Positions 41,721 through 50,733 of a stretch of 54,415 nt of DNA are shown piece by piece; the stretch's first letter is position 1, and each line of letters opens with the position of its first letter. Position numbers and translations under genes: made by a program. The notes below the pieces were generated by a model. The model had not been told where the DNA came from. It was given only the letters and a program-made list of their open reading frames with translations, and did no database searches. Origin of the DNA: an uncultured Clostridia bacterium (GTDB lineage: Bacteria > Bacillota > Clostridia > Oscillospirales > Ruminococcaceae); the NCBI GenBank assembly GCA_947629785.1, contig CANRFB010000010.1, forward strand, positions 1 through 54,415. The letters are read 5' to 3'.

Positions 41721-44054
41721 TTGTCATACCAACCGACACAGAAAATGCGATTCAAGCTGAACGGCATAGTTCTGCCTGTTCTGCTTGCGTTTGCGGCTCT
41801 TATAGTGGTAAATCTTTTCAAGACTTCCATTACCGACAATGCAAAATATCAGGCTCTTGCCAATGAGAACCAGTTCAAAAGCACCACCGTCAAGGCTAAC
41901 CGCGGAAGTATCTACGACACGAACGGGAATATCCTTGCCCAGTCCGCAACGGTTTATTCCATAGACGTGAACCCCCACCGCATTTACGAAAAACAGCAGG
42001 ACGAAGCCAAAGCCGCTAAGAACGGTCAGATCGACGAATACATGACCGACGGCGTTCTTGAATCCGAAAGAATGACCAGAGCCGCAGCGACTATCCTCAG
42101 TGAAGAATTGGGCGCAATAGCGGACGTTTCCTACGATTACGCCGTGAAGAAACTCACCGAAAACAGCGAGACAAGTCAGTGGGCTTGCGTTGCAAAATCC
42201 ATTGAAAAGCCAGTTGCCGACAAAATTCTTGCCCGCGCCGACGAGGAGGGGCTCGGCGACCTTATATATCTCCAGCCCGATACAAAACGCTATTACCCGC
42301 AGGGGGAAATGGCGGCGGCGGTAATAGGTTTCACCAACTATGACGGAGACGGCATTTACGGCATTGAATCCTATTATAACGATTACCTGAAAGGCGTTGA
42401 CGGAAAGATAATTTCCGCAACCGACGCTTACGGCAATGCCATGCCCTACAAAAACGATAAAATTTACGACGCGCAGGACGGAAATTCCGTTTACCTCACC
42501 ATTGACAACACGCTTCAGCACATGGTGGAAAAATATCTTGAACAGCAGGTACAGGCTCACGCTCCCGCCTGCCGAGCCTGCGCCGTAATGATGGACGTCA
42601 ACACCGGAGCAGTCCTTGCCATGGCAAGTTCCCCCGGATTTGACATAAACGACAGGAATTCCCTTTACAATCCCGCAGACACCGCTCTGCTTTCGGGGAT
42701 AACCGACGAGGAAGAATACAACGCAATGTACGTTTCCCTGCGTGAACAGCAGTGGAAAAACAAAGCCGTTACCGAGCCTTATTATCCCGGTTCGGTATTC
42801 AAAGTAGTCACAGGTTCCGCGGCTTTAGAAGAAAAGGTCATTTCCGTAAATTCCACATTTGCCTGCAACGCGTCAATAGACGTTGCGGGACAGAAATTCA
42901 ACTGCTGGTCGGGATATTCCCACGGAACGCAGGATTTCACCACGGCTATGACAAACTCCTGCAACCCTGTTTTCATTCAGATAGGCTTGCTTCTGGGCAA
43001 GGATAAATTCTACGACTATTTCAAAGCTTTCGGGCTTACCGAACCCACGGGGATAGACCTTCCCGGCGAGGCGGCAAGTATTTACGCCGATACAAGAGAA
43101 CTCGGTCCTGTTGAACTTGCTTCCAGTTCATTCGGTCAGACAAACAAATTAACGGCTATCCAGATGATAACGGCTTACGCCGCAGTGGTAAACGGCGGGT
43201 ATCTTGTAACGCCTTACGTTGTCAGCAAGATAGTAGACCCTAATGGGAACGTTATCAAAACCACCGAGCCGTCCATAAAACGTCAGGTTATCTCCGAGGA
43301 AACTTCCGCCACAATGCGGCAGGTACTTGAATCGGTAGTAAACACCAAGGGCGGTTCAAACGCTTACATAAAAGGCTATGCCATCGGCGGAAAGTCTGGC
43401 ACTTCCGAAAAACAGGACAAGATGAACCAGACGGGAAATAAAGATCTGTATGTTGCTTCGTACTGCGCTTTCGCGCCTGCGGACGACCCAGAAATTATCC
43501 TGCTCGTTATGGTTGACGAACCTACCGCACGTGACCAGAACGGCGCGCTTATGTATTACGGAAGTATCGTTGCCGTTCCTGCGGTGACAAACGTTCTGAA
43601 AGAAGCGCTCCCATACCTTGGATATTATCCCGAATACACCGAGGAGGAACTTGAAGCTATGGGCGTTAAGCTACCCTCCGTTGAGGGGCAGACCGTTGAT
43701 ATTGCAAAATCAACTCTGGAGACCCAGTCGCTGCAGGTTACCGTCATAGGCGGCGGCGAGAAAGTCGTTGCGCAGGTTCCCGCAAAGGGAAGCTCCATTC
43801 CCAGAAACGGAAAGGTAATTCTCTACACCGAAGAAAATTACGAAACCGAATACACCACCGTTCCAAATGTTATCGGGTACAGTGTTTCGGACGTAAATAC
43901 AATACTTACAAATGCCGATCTTAACTTCAAAGTCGGCGACGGCGCGGCAAACCACAGCGGCGCAGTCGCTTACAGTCAGAATTACGCCGAGGGAAATATA
44001 GTACCCGCGGGAACTATTATCGAAGTCACGTTTGTTGTTAAAGATCAAGGCTGA
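41721..44054 (+). CDS. class B penicillin-binding protein with two PASTA domains (SpoVD/PBP2 type)
   Basis: 777 residues. One N-terminal membrane helix (about 13-33), a dimerisation region with RGSIYDTNGNILAQS, and a transpeptidase domain with active Ser358 in GSVFK (Lys361), SCN in TNSCNP and KSGT in GGKSGTSEKQ. Two PASTA repeats close the protein (about 652-712 and 714-777). It cross-links septal peptidoglycan. TTG start with GGAG upstream, a 10-base gap. In spore formers this position is held by pbpB and spoVD together; only one is here, so division versus spore-cortex use cannot be told from sequence. Confidence 0.9.
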   Translation: MSYQPTQKMRFKLNGIVLPVLLAFAALIVVNLFKTSITDNAKYQALANENQFKSTTVKANRGSIYDTNGNILAQSATVYSIDVNPHRIYEKQQDEAKAAKNGQIDEYMTDGVLESERMTRAAATILSEELGAIADVSYDYAVKKLTENSETSQWACVAKSIEKPVADKILARADEEGLGDLIYLQPDTKRYYPQGEMAAAVIGFTNYDGDGIYGIESYYNDYLKGVDGKIISATDAYGNAMPYKNDKIYDAQDGNSVYLTIDNTLQHMVEKYLEQQVQAHAPACRACAVMMDVNTGAVLAMASSPGFDINDRNSLYNPADTALLSGITDEEEYNAMYVSLREQQWKNKAVTEPYYPGSVFKVVTGSAALEEKVISVNSTFACNASIDVAGQKFNCWSGYSHGTQDFTTAMTNSCNPVFIQIGLLLGKDKFYDYFKAFGLTEPTGIDLPGEAASIYADTRELGPVELASSSFGQTNKLTAIQMITAYAAVVNGGYLVTPYVVSKIVDPNGNVIKTTEPSIKRQVISEETSATMRQVLESVVNTKGGSNAYIKGYAIGGKSGTSEKQDKMNQTGNKDLYVASYCAFAPADDPEIILLVMVDEPTARDQNGALMYYGSIVAVPAVTNVLKEALPYLGYYPEYTEEELEAMGVKLPSVEGQTVDIAKSTLETQSLQVTVIGGGEKVVAQVPAKGSSIPRNGKVILYTEENYETEYTTVPNVIGYSVSDVNTILTNADLNFKVGDGAANHSGAVAYSQNYAEGNIVPAGTIIEVTFVVKDQG

Positions 44055-44077
44055 ATTTTCACAAGGGGGCTATAAAA

Positions 44078-46969
44078 ATGAGACTTGACGAACTTCTTGA
44101 GGAAGCGGCAAAAGCCATGCCAATAAACGCAAAGGTCAGAAACACGAAAGCCGTTGTGGCGGGCATTACCGACAACACCGAGGAGGTAACGGCGGGATTC
44201 GTTTTCGTCTGCGTAAAAGGCTCTCGTTTTGACGGTCACGACTCCGCGGAGAGAATGCTGGAAAAAGGCGCGCTCTGCGTTGTAACGGACCATGACACCG
44301 GCTGCGCAAATCAGGTAATCGTCAAAGATACAAGGACTTTTTACGGGCATCTTTGCGCCATATGGTTCAACCACCCCGAACGCCACCTGAAACTTATCGG
44401 CGTTACGGGAACCAACGGCAAGACCACTCTTGCCACCATGATAAAGGCTATCCTTATGGATAAAGGCCACAAAGTGGGATTTATCGGCACCACAGGCTCG
44501 CTTATAAACGGCGTTCCCGTTGAAACGGACGGTTCTACCCCCACTACCCCGAGAGTGTACGAGCTTTACAAGCTGTTTTACGAAATGGTCAAAAAGGGCT
44601 GCGACTGCGTTGTTATGGAGGTTTCCTCTTTTGCCCTCGCTCAGAACCGCATAGGTCCTGCAATTTTCAGAGTCGCCGTTTTCACCAACCTCACTCAGGA
44701 TCATCTGGACTATCATATAAATATGTCCAACTACTTTGAGGCAAAGAAAAAGCTCTTCACCGAACACTGCGAGACCGCCGTTATCAATATTGACGACGAC
44801 TACGGTATGCGTTTATACAAAGAACTTGGAAGCCACCCCAATGTCAAGAGAATTTCCTATTCCACCAAGGGTCAGAAAGCCGACCTTACGGCAGATTCCA
44901 TAAAATTCGTGGACGGCGCAACAAAATTCTGGGTAAAGGGCGAAAGCTCGGGAAAGAGATACCCTTTCAGCCTTAACATGATAGGCGCGTATAATGTTTC
45001 AAACGCGCTGGGCGCAATTGCTTCCTGTCTCGTTCTCAGTCTGGGAATGAACGCCATAATGTCTGCAATTACGTCTTTCAAAGGCGTTAAAGGGCGCTGC
45101 GAAATTATCCCCACGGGCAAGGATTTCATGGTGATATGCGACTATGCCCATTCCCCCGACGCTCTGGAAAACGTTCTGCCCAACATCAAGGAAAACTGCA
45201 AAGGGCGGCTTATAACCTTATTCGGCTGCGGCGGCGACAGGGACAAGACAAAACGTCCCCTTATGGCACAGGCGGCGGAAAAATATTCCGACCTGCTTAT
45301 AATAACTTCCGACAATCCCAGAAACGAGGATCCCAACGACATTATTGACGATATAATCTCGGGGCTGACCTTTACAAAACCCTATATCCGCATTACCGAC
45401 CGTAAAGCCGCTATCCGCCGCGCCATAACCCTTGCGGAAAAAGGCGATATAATCGTTCTTGCGGGCAAAGGACACGAAGATTACCAGATACTCAGCGGCG
45501 GCGTGCACATTCATTTTGACGAACGTGAGATCGTTGCGGACGTTCTCCACAGCTACAAGAAAAAGCGCTACAACCCCAATATTCAGGAACTTATCTCACT
45601 TACGGAGATCATGGACGCCACAGGCGGAAAGCCCATGAACCTGCGGGAATTTGACCGCAAAATTCCCATGACAAGCATTTTCTCCGACACGCGGAACATT
45701 ATAAACGGCGGAGTTTTTATTGCCATAAAGGGCGAACGCTTTGACGGACACGACTTTGCCGCGGACGCCGTACAGCGGGGCGCAATTGCCGCAATTACCG
45801 AACGTTCCATTCCCGAAGTGCCCAGCATAATAGTTAAAAGCACCCGCAAGGCGCTTCTTGACCTTGCAAGATATTTCCGCATGAAATTCAATCCCATTGT
45901 AGTGGGAATTACGGGCAGTGTCGGAAAGACCACCACCAAGGAAATGACTGCTCTTGCCCTTTCCTGCAAATACAGCGTTTTCAAAACGGAAAACAATCAC
46001 AACAACGAAATAGGTCTGCCTTTTACGCTTTTCAAACTGAATTCAAGCTGCGACGCGGCGGTAATTGAAATGGGAATGTCCGATTTCGGAGAGATAGAAA
46101 GGCTTTCACGGGCAACTCACCCCACCGCTTGCATTGTAACGAATATCGGCTACGCGCACATAGAAAAATTAGGCACGCAGGAGGGAATTTTACAGGCAAA
46201 GCTTGAAATTCTCAAGGGCGCAGAAAGAACCGCTCCACTTATCATAAACATTGACGACCCGCACCTTGCGCCCCTGAAAGAACATTACGAAGATTCCCGA
46301 CCCGTGGTGACATACGCCATCGACAACAAGAACGCGGACTTCCGCGCGGTGGATATGGCATTATACAAGGACAGGTCGTTCTTCCGCCTGAAACACAAGG
46401 GCGAAATTATCTGCGACGTTACGCTTTTCAGTCTGGGACGGCACAATATCTACAACGCCCTTGCGGCAATAAGCACGGCGGTAACATTCGGCTGCGACCC
46501 TGTTGCGGCTGCGGAAATGCTTATGGGATTCCAGCCCGACTCGCTGCGGCAGCACATTCAGAGGCGGGGCGAACAGGTAGTTATCGCGGACTGTTACAAT
46601 GCTTCCCCGTCGTCGGTAAAAGCGGCGATAGAAGTTCTCTGCGAAATGCAGCCCGCAAAAGGCGGCAGACGCGTTGCCGTTCTGGGCGATATGCTGGAAC
46701 TGGGCGACAAAGCCCCCGAACTTCACGAGCAGATAGGAGAATTCCTTGTACAGAAAGGCGTTGACATACTCGTCTGCTACGGCAAGAACGCAAAATACAT
46801 CGCAAAGCGGGCGGACGAACTGGGTATGCACGCGGGCTGTTCGGAAGATAAGCGAATGGTGCTGAACTTCCTTAAATACAAACTCAGACCCAACGACATA
46901 GTTCTTTTCAAAGCCAGCAGAGGTATGCACATGGAAGAACTTATGGAGGAATTCTACAAAGATTGCTGA
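44078..46969 (+). CDS. murE-murF: MurE-MurF fusion ligase
   Basis: 963 residues in one frame. The N-terminal half (about 1-490) is MurE: ATP loop VTGTNGKTT with Lys115, FTNLTQDHLDYH, and DNPR (from Asp412), the mark of enzymes adding meso-diaminopimelate. The C-terminal half (about 500-963) is MurF: second ATP loop ITGSVGKTTTKE with Lys617, ENNHNNEIGLP, and YNASPSS near the end. MurE adds mDAP to UDP-MurNAc-Ala-Glu and MurF adds D-Ala-D-Ala, so consecutive steps are joined. The linker (about 485-500) is short and shows no stop or start site. Only one copy of each is seen. Such fusions are known but uncommon. Confidence 0.93.
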   Translation: MRLDELLEEAAKAMPINAKVRNTKAVVAGITDNTEEVTAGFVFVCVKGSRFDGHDSAERMLEKGALCVVTDHDTGCANQVIVKDTRTFYGHLCAIWFNHPERHLKLIGVTGTNGKTTLATMIKAILMDKGHKVGFIGTTGSLINGVPVETDGSTPTTPRVYELYKLFYEMVKKGCDCVVMEVSSFALAQNRIGPAIFRVAVFTNLTQDHLDYHINMSNYFEAKKKLFTEHCETAVINIDDDYGMRLYKELGSHPNVKRISYSTKGQKADLTADSIKFVDGATKFWVKGESSGKRYPFSLNMIGAYNVSNALGAIASCLVLSLGMNAIMSAITSFKGVKGRCEIIPTGKDFMVICDYAHSPDALENVLPNIKENCKGRLITLFGCGGDRDKTKRPLMAQAAEKYSDLLIITSDNPRNEDPNDIIDDIISGLTFTKPYIRITDRKAAIRRAITLAEKGDIIVLAGKGHEDYQILSGGVHIHFDEREIVADVLHSYKKKRYNPNIQELISLTEIMDATGGKPMNLREFDRKIPMTSIFSDTRNIINGGVFIAIKGERFDGHDFAADAVQRGAIAAITERSIPEVPSIIVKSTRKALLDLARYFRMKFNPIVVGITGSVGKTTTKEMTALALSCKYSVFKTENNHNNEIGLPFTLFKLNSSCDAAVIEMGMSDFGEIERLSRATHPTACIVTNIGYAHIEKLGTQEGILQAKLEILKGAERTAPLIINIDDPHLAPLKEHYEDSRPVVTYAIDNKNADFRAVDMALYKDRSFFRLKHKGEIICDVTLFSLGRHNIYNALAAISTAVTFGCDPVAAAEMLMGFQPDSLRQHIQRRGEQVVIADCYNASPSSVKAAIEVLCEMQPAKGGRRVAVLGDMLELGDKAPELHEQIGEFLVQKGVDILVCYGKNAKYIAKRADELGMHAGCSEDKRMVLNFLKYKLRPNDIVLFKASRGMHMEELMEEFYKDC

Positions 46970-46992
46970 CATTCGCGAAAAGGAGATAGCAT

Positions 46993-48006
46993 ATGCCTTT
47001 CTGGATAAATACCATAGTCGCATTGGCGGCTTTCGGAATATCGGCGGCAACGGGAATTTTTCTCATTCCGCTGCTTAAAAAGATACATTTTGGTCAGACT
47101 ATTTACGAAAAAGGTCCTGCGTGGCACAAAAGCAAGCAAGGCACTCCCATAATGGGCGGGTTCATGTTCATTATCGGTTCGGCTTGCGCTACGGCGATAG
47201 GTTACGCATTATACCGTTTCAGAAGTGCAGACGCGGCGGCAATTCCCGACAATACGGGGCTTTACAGGCTGTTAGCGGGTTTCGGGTTCGCGATACTCAA
47301 CGCAGGGATAGGCTTCATAGACGACTACATCAAAGCCGTCAAGAAGCAGAACCTCGGTCTGCGCCCGAAACAGAAAATGATAATGCAGTTCATTTTCAGC
47401 GCTGCGTTCCTTTATGTGCTGTACCTGCTGGGAGACCGTTCAACGGCGATAGAATTCCCGTTTTTCGGGGAAATTGACTTTAAAATATTCTACTATCCCA
47501 TAATGTTATTGTATCTTATTTTCCTGACAAATGCGGTAAATCTCACCGACGGCATAGACGGGCTTTGCGGCTCGGTAACGGTAATTTCGGGGCTGTCATT
47601 TGTAATGCTCTGCGCGGCTATGGGCGAATGGGAATATTCCATATTCTCCATGGCGCTGGCGGGGGGCTGTCTGGGATTCCTGATATGGAATCTCCACCCC
47701 GCGAAAGTTTTCATGGGCGACACGGGGTCGATGTTCCTCGGCGGTTCAATATGCGCCATAGGCTTTGCGCTGCACAAACATCTTCTGCTTGCGCTTATTG
47801 CAATAGTTTACATTCTTGACGCGCTGTCGGTAGTTATCCAAGTAACGTATTTCAAGATAACAAAGGGCAAGCGGCTTTTCAAAATGTCGCCCATACACCA
47901 CCATTTTGAACTTTGCGGATTTTCCGAATACAAAATAGTGATATGCTTTTCCACAGTCGCACTTATTGCGGGCGTGGCGGCAAACCTGATATATAATATT
48001 TTTTAA
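46993..48006 (+). CDS. mraY: phospho-N-acetylmuramoyl-pentapeptide-transferase
   Basis: 337 residues with about ten membrane helices. DDYIKAVKKQNLGL, NAVNLTDGIDGL and the late MSPIHHHFEL are the Asp-rich and His-rich active-site loops. It transfers phospho-MurNAc-pentapeptide to undecaprenyl phosphate, making lipid I. It follows murE-murF after 23 bases, with AAAGGAG before the ATG. Confidence 0.96.
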   Translation: MPFWINTIVALAAFGISAATGIFLIPLLKKIHFGQTIYEKGPAWHKSKQGTPIMGGFMFIIGSACATAIGYALYRFRSADAAAIPDNTGLYRLLAGFGFAILNAGIGFIDDYIKAVKKQNLGLRPKQKMIMQFIFSAAFLYVLYLLGDRSTAIEFPFFGEIDFKIFYYPIMLLYLIFLTNAVNLTDGIDGLCGSVTVISGLSFVMLCAAMGEWEYSIFSMALAGGCLGFLIWNLHPAKVFMGDTGSMFLGGSICAIGFALHKHLLLALIAIVYILDALSVVIQVTYFKITKGKRLFKMSPIHHHFELCGFSEYKIVICFSTVALIAGVAANLIYNIF

Positions 48007-48044
48007 GAAATAAAGTGTAGAATTCAAAAGAAAGGAAGCGTACT

Positions 48045-49265
48045 ATGCAGAACACGGCAAGGGCTGTTCCCGACGACAGACGGCGGAAGAACATAACTTC
48101 AAACGCGCCGTCAAAGGGTTACAAGGAAAAATACGCCACGGGACCCATGGATTTCCCGTTTTTCCTGATAATCATGGTACTTCTTGTAATGGGAATAATC
48201 ATGATGTTCTCGGCGGGTTACGCATGGGCTATTACCAAAAGCAACGACGGCATGAACTATGTCAGCCATCAGCTTGTAATGGCGATAATAGGACTGGTGG
48301 GAATGTTCTTTGCGTCCTTTTTCGATTATCACTGGTTAAGAAAGCCCATAATTGCTTACGGATTTTTCGGGATATGCACGGTACTGCTCATACTATGCCG
48401 CGTGGGACCGTTCCAGTACACAAGAGGCGAAGCCCACAGATGGCTCAAAATCGGACCTATGCCCGCGTTCCAGCCGTCGGAACTTATGAAGCTTGCGATA
48501 ATCCTGCTATTTTCCTATCTTATTTCGGTAAATTACACCAAGATGAAACAGTTCAAATACGGAGTTGTGCCGTTCATGATGTTCCTCGGGATAGTTGCGG
48601 GACTGATGATGATGCAGCCTCACCTTTCGGGAACCATTATCATATGCGCCATAGGCGTTATAATGATGTACGTGGGCGGAACCAGATTCACGCATCTGCT
48701 GACCATAGTTCTTATCGGAGCGGCGGCGCTTGCGGGAGCCGTTTTCATTCTGATGGAAGTAAAAGGTCTGGGATATTTTGAAACACGTTTCCTGTCGTGG
48801 ACAGACCCGTTCAACGAGGAAGCCGCGCAGGACGATGTATGGCAGACAAGGAACAGTCTAATTGCAATAGGCTCGGGGGGACTTTTCGGACTTGGTCTGG
48901 GAAATTCCCGACAGAAGTTCATGTATCTTCCCGAAGCGCAGAACGACTTTGTTTTTGCGGTAGTCTGCGAAGAACTGGGATTTATCGGCGCGTGTCTGGT
49001 GATAATATTTTTCCTTATATTCACCATACGCGGATTCTATATTGCTTCAAAAGCGCCCGACAAGTTCGGAATGATGCTTGCGGTGGGACTTACCGTTCAG
49101 ATAAGTTTGCAGGCGCTTCTGAATATTGCCGTTGTAACGAACACTATCCCAAATACGGGAGTTTCCCTGCCGTTTTTCAGCTACGGCGGAACGGCGCTTA
49201 TCATGCAGCTTGTGCAGATGGGCATTATACTGAATATTTCCCGACAGTCCATAATTGAAACTTAA
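48045..49265 (+). CDS. ftsW: SEDS-family cell division glycosyltransferase FtsW
   Basis: 406 residues with ten predicted membrane helices. PNTGVSLPFFSYGGTALIM near the end and FQPSELMKLA in the middle are SEDS signatures. With the PBP encoded upstream it would form the septal peptidoglycan synthase: FtsW polymerises, the PBP cross-links. The last base of its TAA stop codon is the first base of the second MITE-like element. Confidence 0.93.
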   Translation: MQNTARAVPDDRRRKNITSNAPSKGYKEKYATGPMDFPFFLIIMVLLVMGIIMMFSAGYAWAITKSNDGMNYVSHQLVMAIIGLVGMFFASFFDYHWLRKPIIAYGFFGICTVLLILCRVGPFQYTRGEAHRWLKIGPMPAFQPSELMKLAIILLFSYLISVNYTKMKQFKYGVVPFMMFLGIVAGLMMMQPHLSGTIIICAIGVIMMYVGGTRFTHLLTIVLIGAAALAGAVFILMEVKGLGYFETRFLSWTDPFNEEAAQDDVWQTRNSLIAIGSGGLFGLGLGNSRQKFMYLPEAQNDFVFAVVCEELGFIGACLVIIFFLIFTIRGFYIASKAPDKFGMMLAVGLTVQISLQALLNIAVVTNTIPNTGVSLPFFSYGGTALIMQLVQMGIILNISRQSIIET

Positions 49266-49438
49266 GGCAATCCCGCGCAAAGACCGCCTTACGGCTTTGC
49301 CGCACAGCTGCTTGCATATTTTCCGTCATATTGCCCGAAAATTCCTTGAAATACGCGAGTATTCCTGCGGAATTTTCAGTCAATCTGACAAAAAATCTGA
49401 CGGCGCATCTGCACGACAATCTTTGTGCGGTATTGCCT
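49265..49438. mobile_element. 174-bp MITE-like element, copy 2
   Basis: Ends AGGCAATCCCGCGCAAAG and CTTTGTGCGGTATTGCCT. Same length as the copy at 33,853 and only about nine differences. Some differences compensate within the internal hairpin: AAAATTCC pairs perfectly with GGAATTTT here, while copy 1 has AAAATCCC with GGGCTTTT. It splits ftsW from murG inside an otherwise tight operon. No clear target duplication. Confidence 0.85.
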
Positions 49439-49469
49439 TGGCGAAAAAAATTCTGAAAGGAAGATAACT

Positions 49470-50609
49470 ATGAAAGTCCTGCTTGCGGGCGGCGGAACGG
49501 GCGGACACATCAACCCCGCTCTTGCTATTGCTTCAATAATAAAACAGCACAATCCCGACGCGGAGTTTCTCTTTGCAGGAACGCCCAACGGCATGGAGGC
49601 GAAGCTTATTCCCGAAGCGGGATATGATTTCGCGCCCATAAAAATAAGCGGCTTTCAGCGGAAAATTACCGCCAAGAATATCGCCCGGAACGCCCGAGCG
49701 GCGGCGTATCTTTCCGTATCGGGAATACGTTCCCACAAGATAATAGAAGATTTCAAGCCCGATATTGTAATCGGCACGGGGGGATATGTAAGCTACCCCA
49801 TACTTTCAAAAGCCGTACAGATGAAAATTCCCACGGTCATTCACGAGCAGAATGCTTTCCCGGGGATAACCAACCGTTTGCTTTCCAAAAAAGTTGACAC
49901 GGTAATGCTCACCGTTGAGGAAGCCGTTCAGCATCTTGACCCTGCGGCAAAATATGTTATCACGGGACTTCCCGTGCGGAAAGGCTTTGCCGCGGAAAGA
50001 CTTTCCCGCGCCGAAGCCAAGAAAAAGCTCGGTCTTGACGACAAGCTGTGTATTTTCAGTTTCGGCGGAAGCCTCGGAGCGGGCGCGATAAACAAATGCG
50101 CAGCCGCTCTCATGGAATGGGAAAAGGAGAACGATTTCCCCGTGAATCATATCCATGGTTTCGGGAAAATGGGGCATGAAACGTTCCTGCCCCGTCTTGC
50201 GGAACTGGGAATCGACCCCGATACCAACCCGAACCTTATCGTAAAAGAATACATAAACAACATGGACGTTTGCACGGCTGCCGCCGACCTGATAATAAGC
50301 CGCAGCGGCGCATCCACCATTTCGGAACTGCAAGCCATGGGGCGGGCTTCGGTGCTTATCCCCTCGCCCAACGTTACCGCAAATCATCAGTTCCACAATG
50401 CCATGGTTCTGGGACGAGCGGGGGCGGCGGTAGTAATTGAGGAAAAAGACCTTACCGACGAGCTGCTTATAGAAAAGGTGAAAGAGCTTATCCACGACCC
50501 TGCGCGGCTGGACGTTCTTGCAAAACGAGCCGCGGAAACATACGTCAAAGACACACCTGATCGGATCTATTCCGTTATAAAAAAATTAGTACCGTCTGCA
50601 AATTCGTAA
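49470..50609 (+). CDS. murG: UDP-GlcNAc:lipid I N-acetylglucosaminyltransferase
   Basis: 379 residues. GGGTGGHINPALAIA at the start is the MurG donor/membrane loop; HEQNAFPGITNR and SRSGASTISEL follow. It converts lipid I to lipid II on the inner membrane face. The frame opens earlier (49,425), inside the MITE, but GAAAGGAAG before 49,470 and the motif position fix the ATG there. The final Asn-Ser and stop come from the ATTCGTAATTCG repeat. Confidence 0.95.
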   Translation: MKVLLAGGGTGGHINPALAIASIIKQHNPDAEFLFAGTPNGMEAKLIPEAGYDFAPIKISGFQRKITAKNIARNARAAAYLSVSGIRSHKIIEDFKPDIVIGTGGYVSYPILSKAVQMKIPTVIHEQNAFPGITNRLLSKKVDTVMLTVEEAVQHLDPAAKYVITGLPVRKGFAAERLSRAEAKKKLGLDDKLCIFSFGGSLGAGAINKCAAALMEWEKENDFPVNHIHGFGKMGHETFLPRLAELGIDPDTNPNLIVKEYINNMDVCTAAADLIISRSGASTISELQAMGRASVLIPSPNVTANHQFHNAMVLGRAGAAVVIEEKDLTDELLIEKVKELIHDPARLDVLAKRAAETYVKDTPDRIYSVIKKLVPSANS

Positions 50610-50679
50610 TTCGTAATGCGTAATGCGTAATTCAAATTGCGGAAATTACGAATTACGAATTACGCATTACGCATTTTCA
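50606..50679. repeat. ATTACG inverted-repeat cluster
   Basis: TAATGCGTAATGCGTAATTC and, 12 bases on, its inverse ATTACGAATTACGCATTACG. Together they form a stem of over 25 bp beginning at the murG stop codon. The same units occur near 9,950, 38,577 and 39,172. Confidence 0.8.
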
Positions 50680-50688
50680 CAAAAAAGT

Positions 50689-50724
50689 TCCCTTACGCAT
50701 AACATAAGATAAAAACGTAAGGGA
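50689..50724 (+). promoter_or_regulatory. hairpin covering the murA ribosome binding site
   Basis: TCCCTTACG (50,689-50,697) pairs perfectly with CGTAAGGGA (50,716-50,724). The second arm contains the AAGGGAG ribosome site of murA, so the fold would block translation unless opened. Confidence 0.55.
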
Positions 50725-50733
50725 GCTGCCTGT

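Noticed and set aside
49425-49469. Earlier start for murG
   Set aside because: It would lie in the MITE and add 15 residues before the conserved MKVLLAGGGTGGH; a good ribosome site favours the ATG at 49,470.
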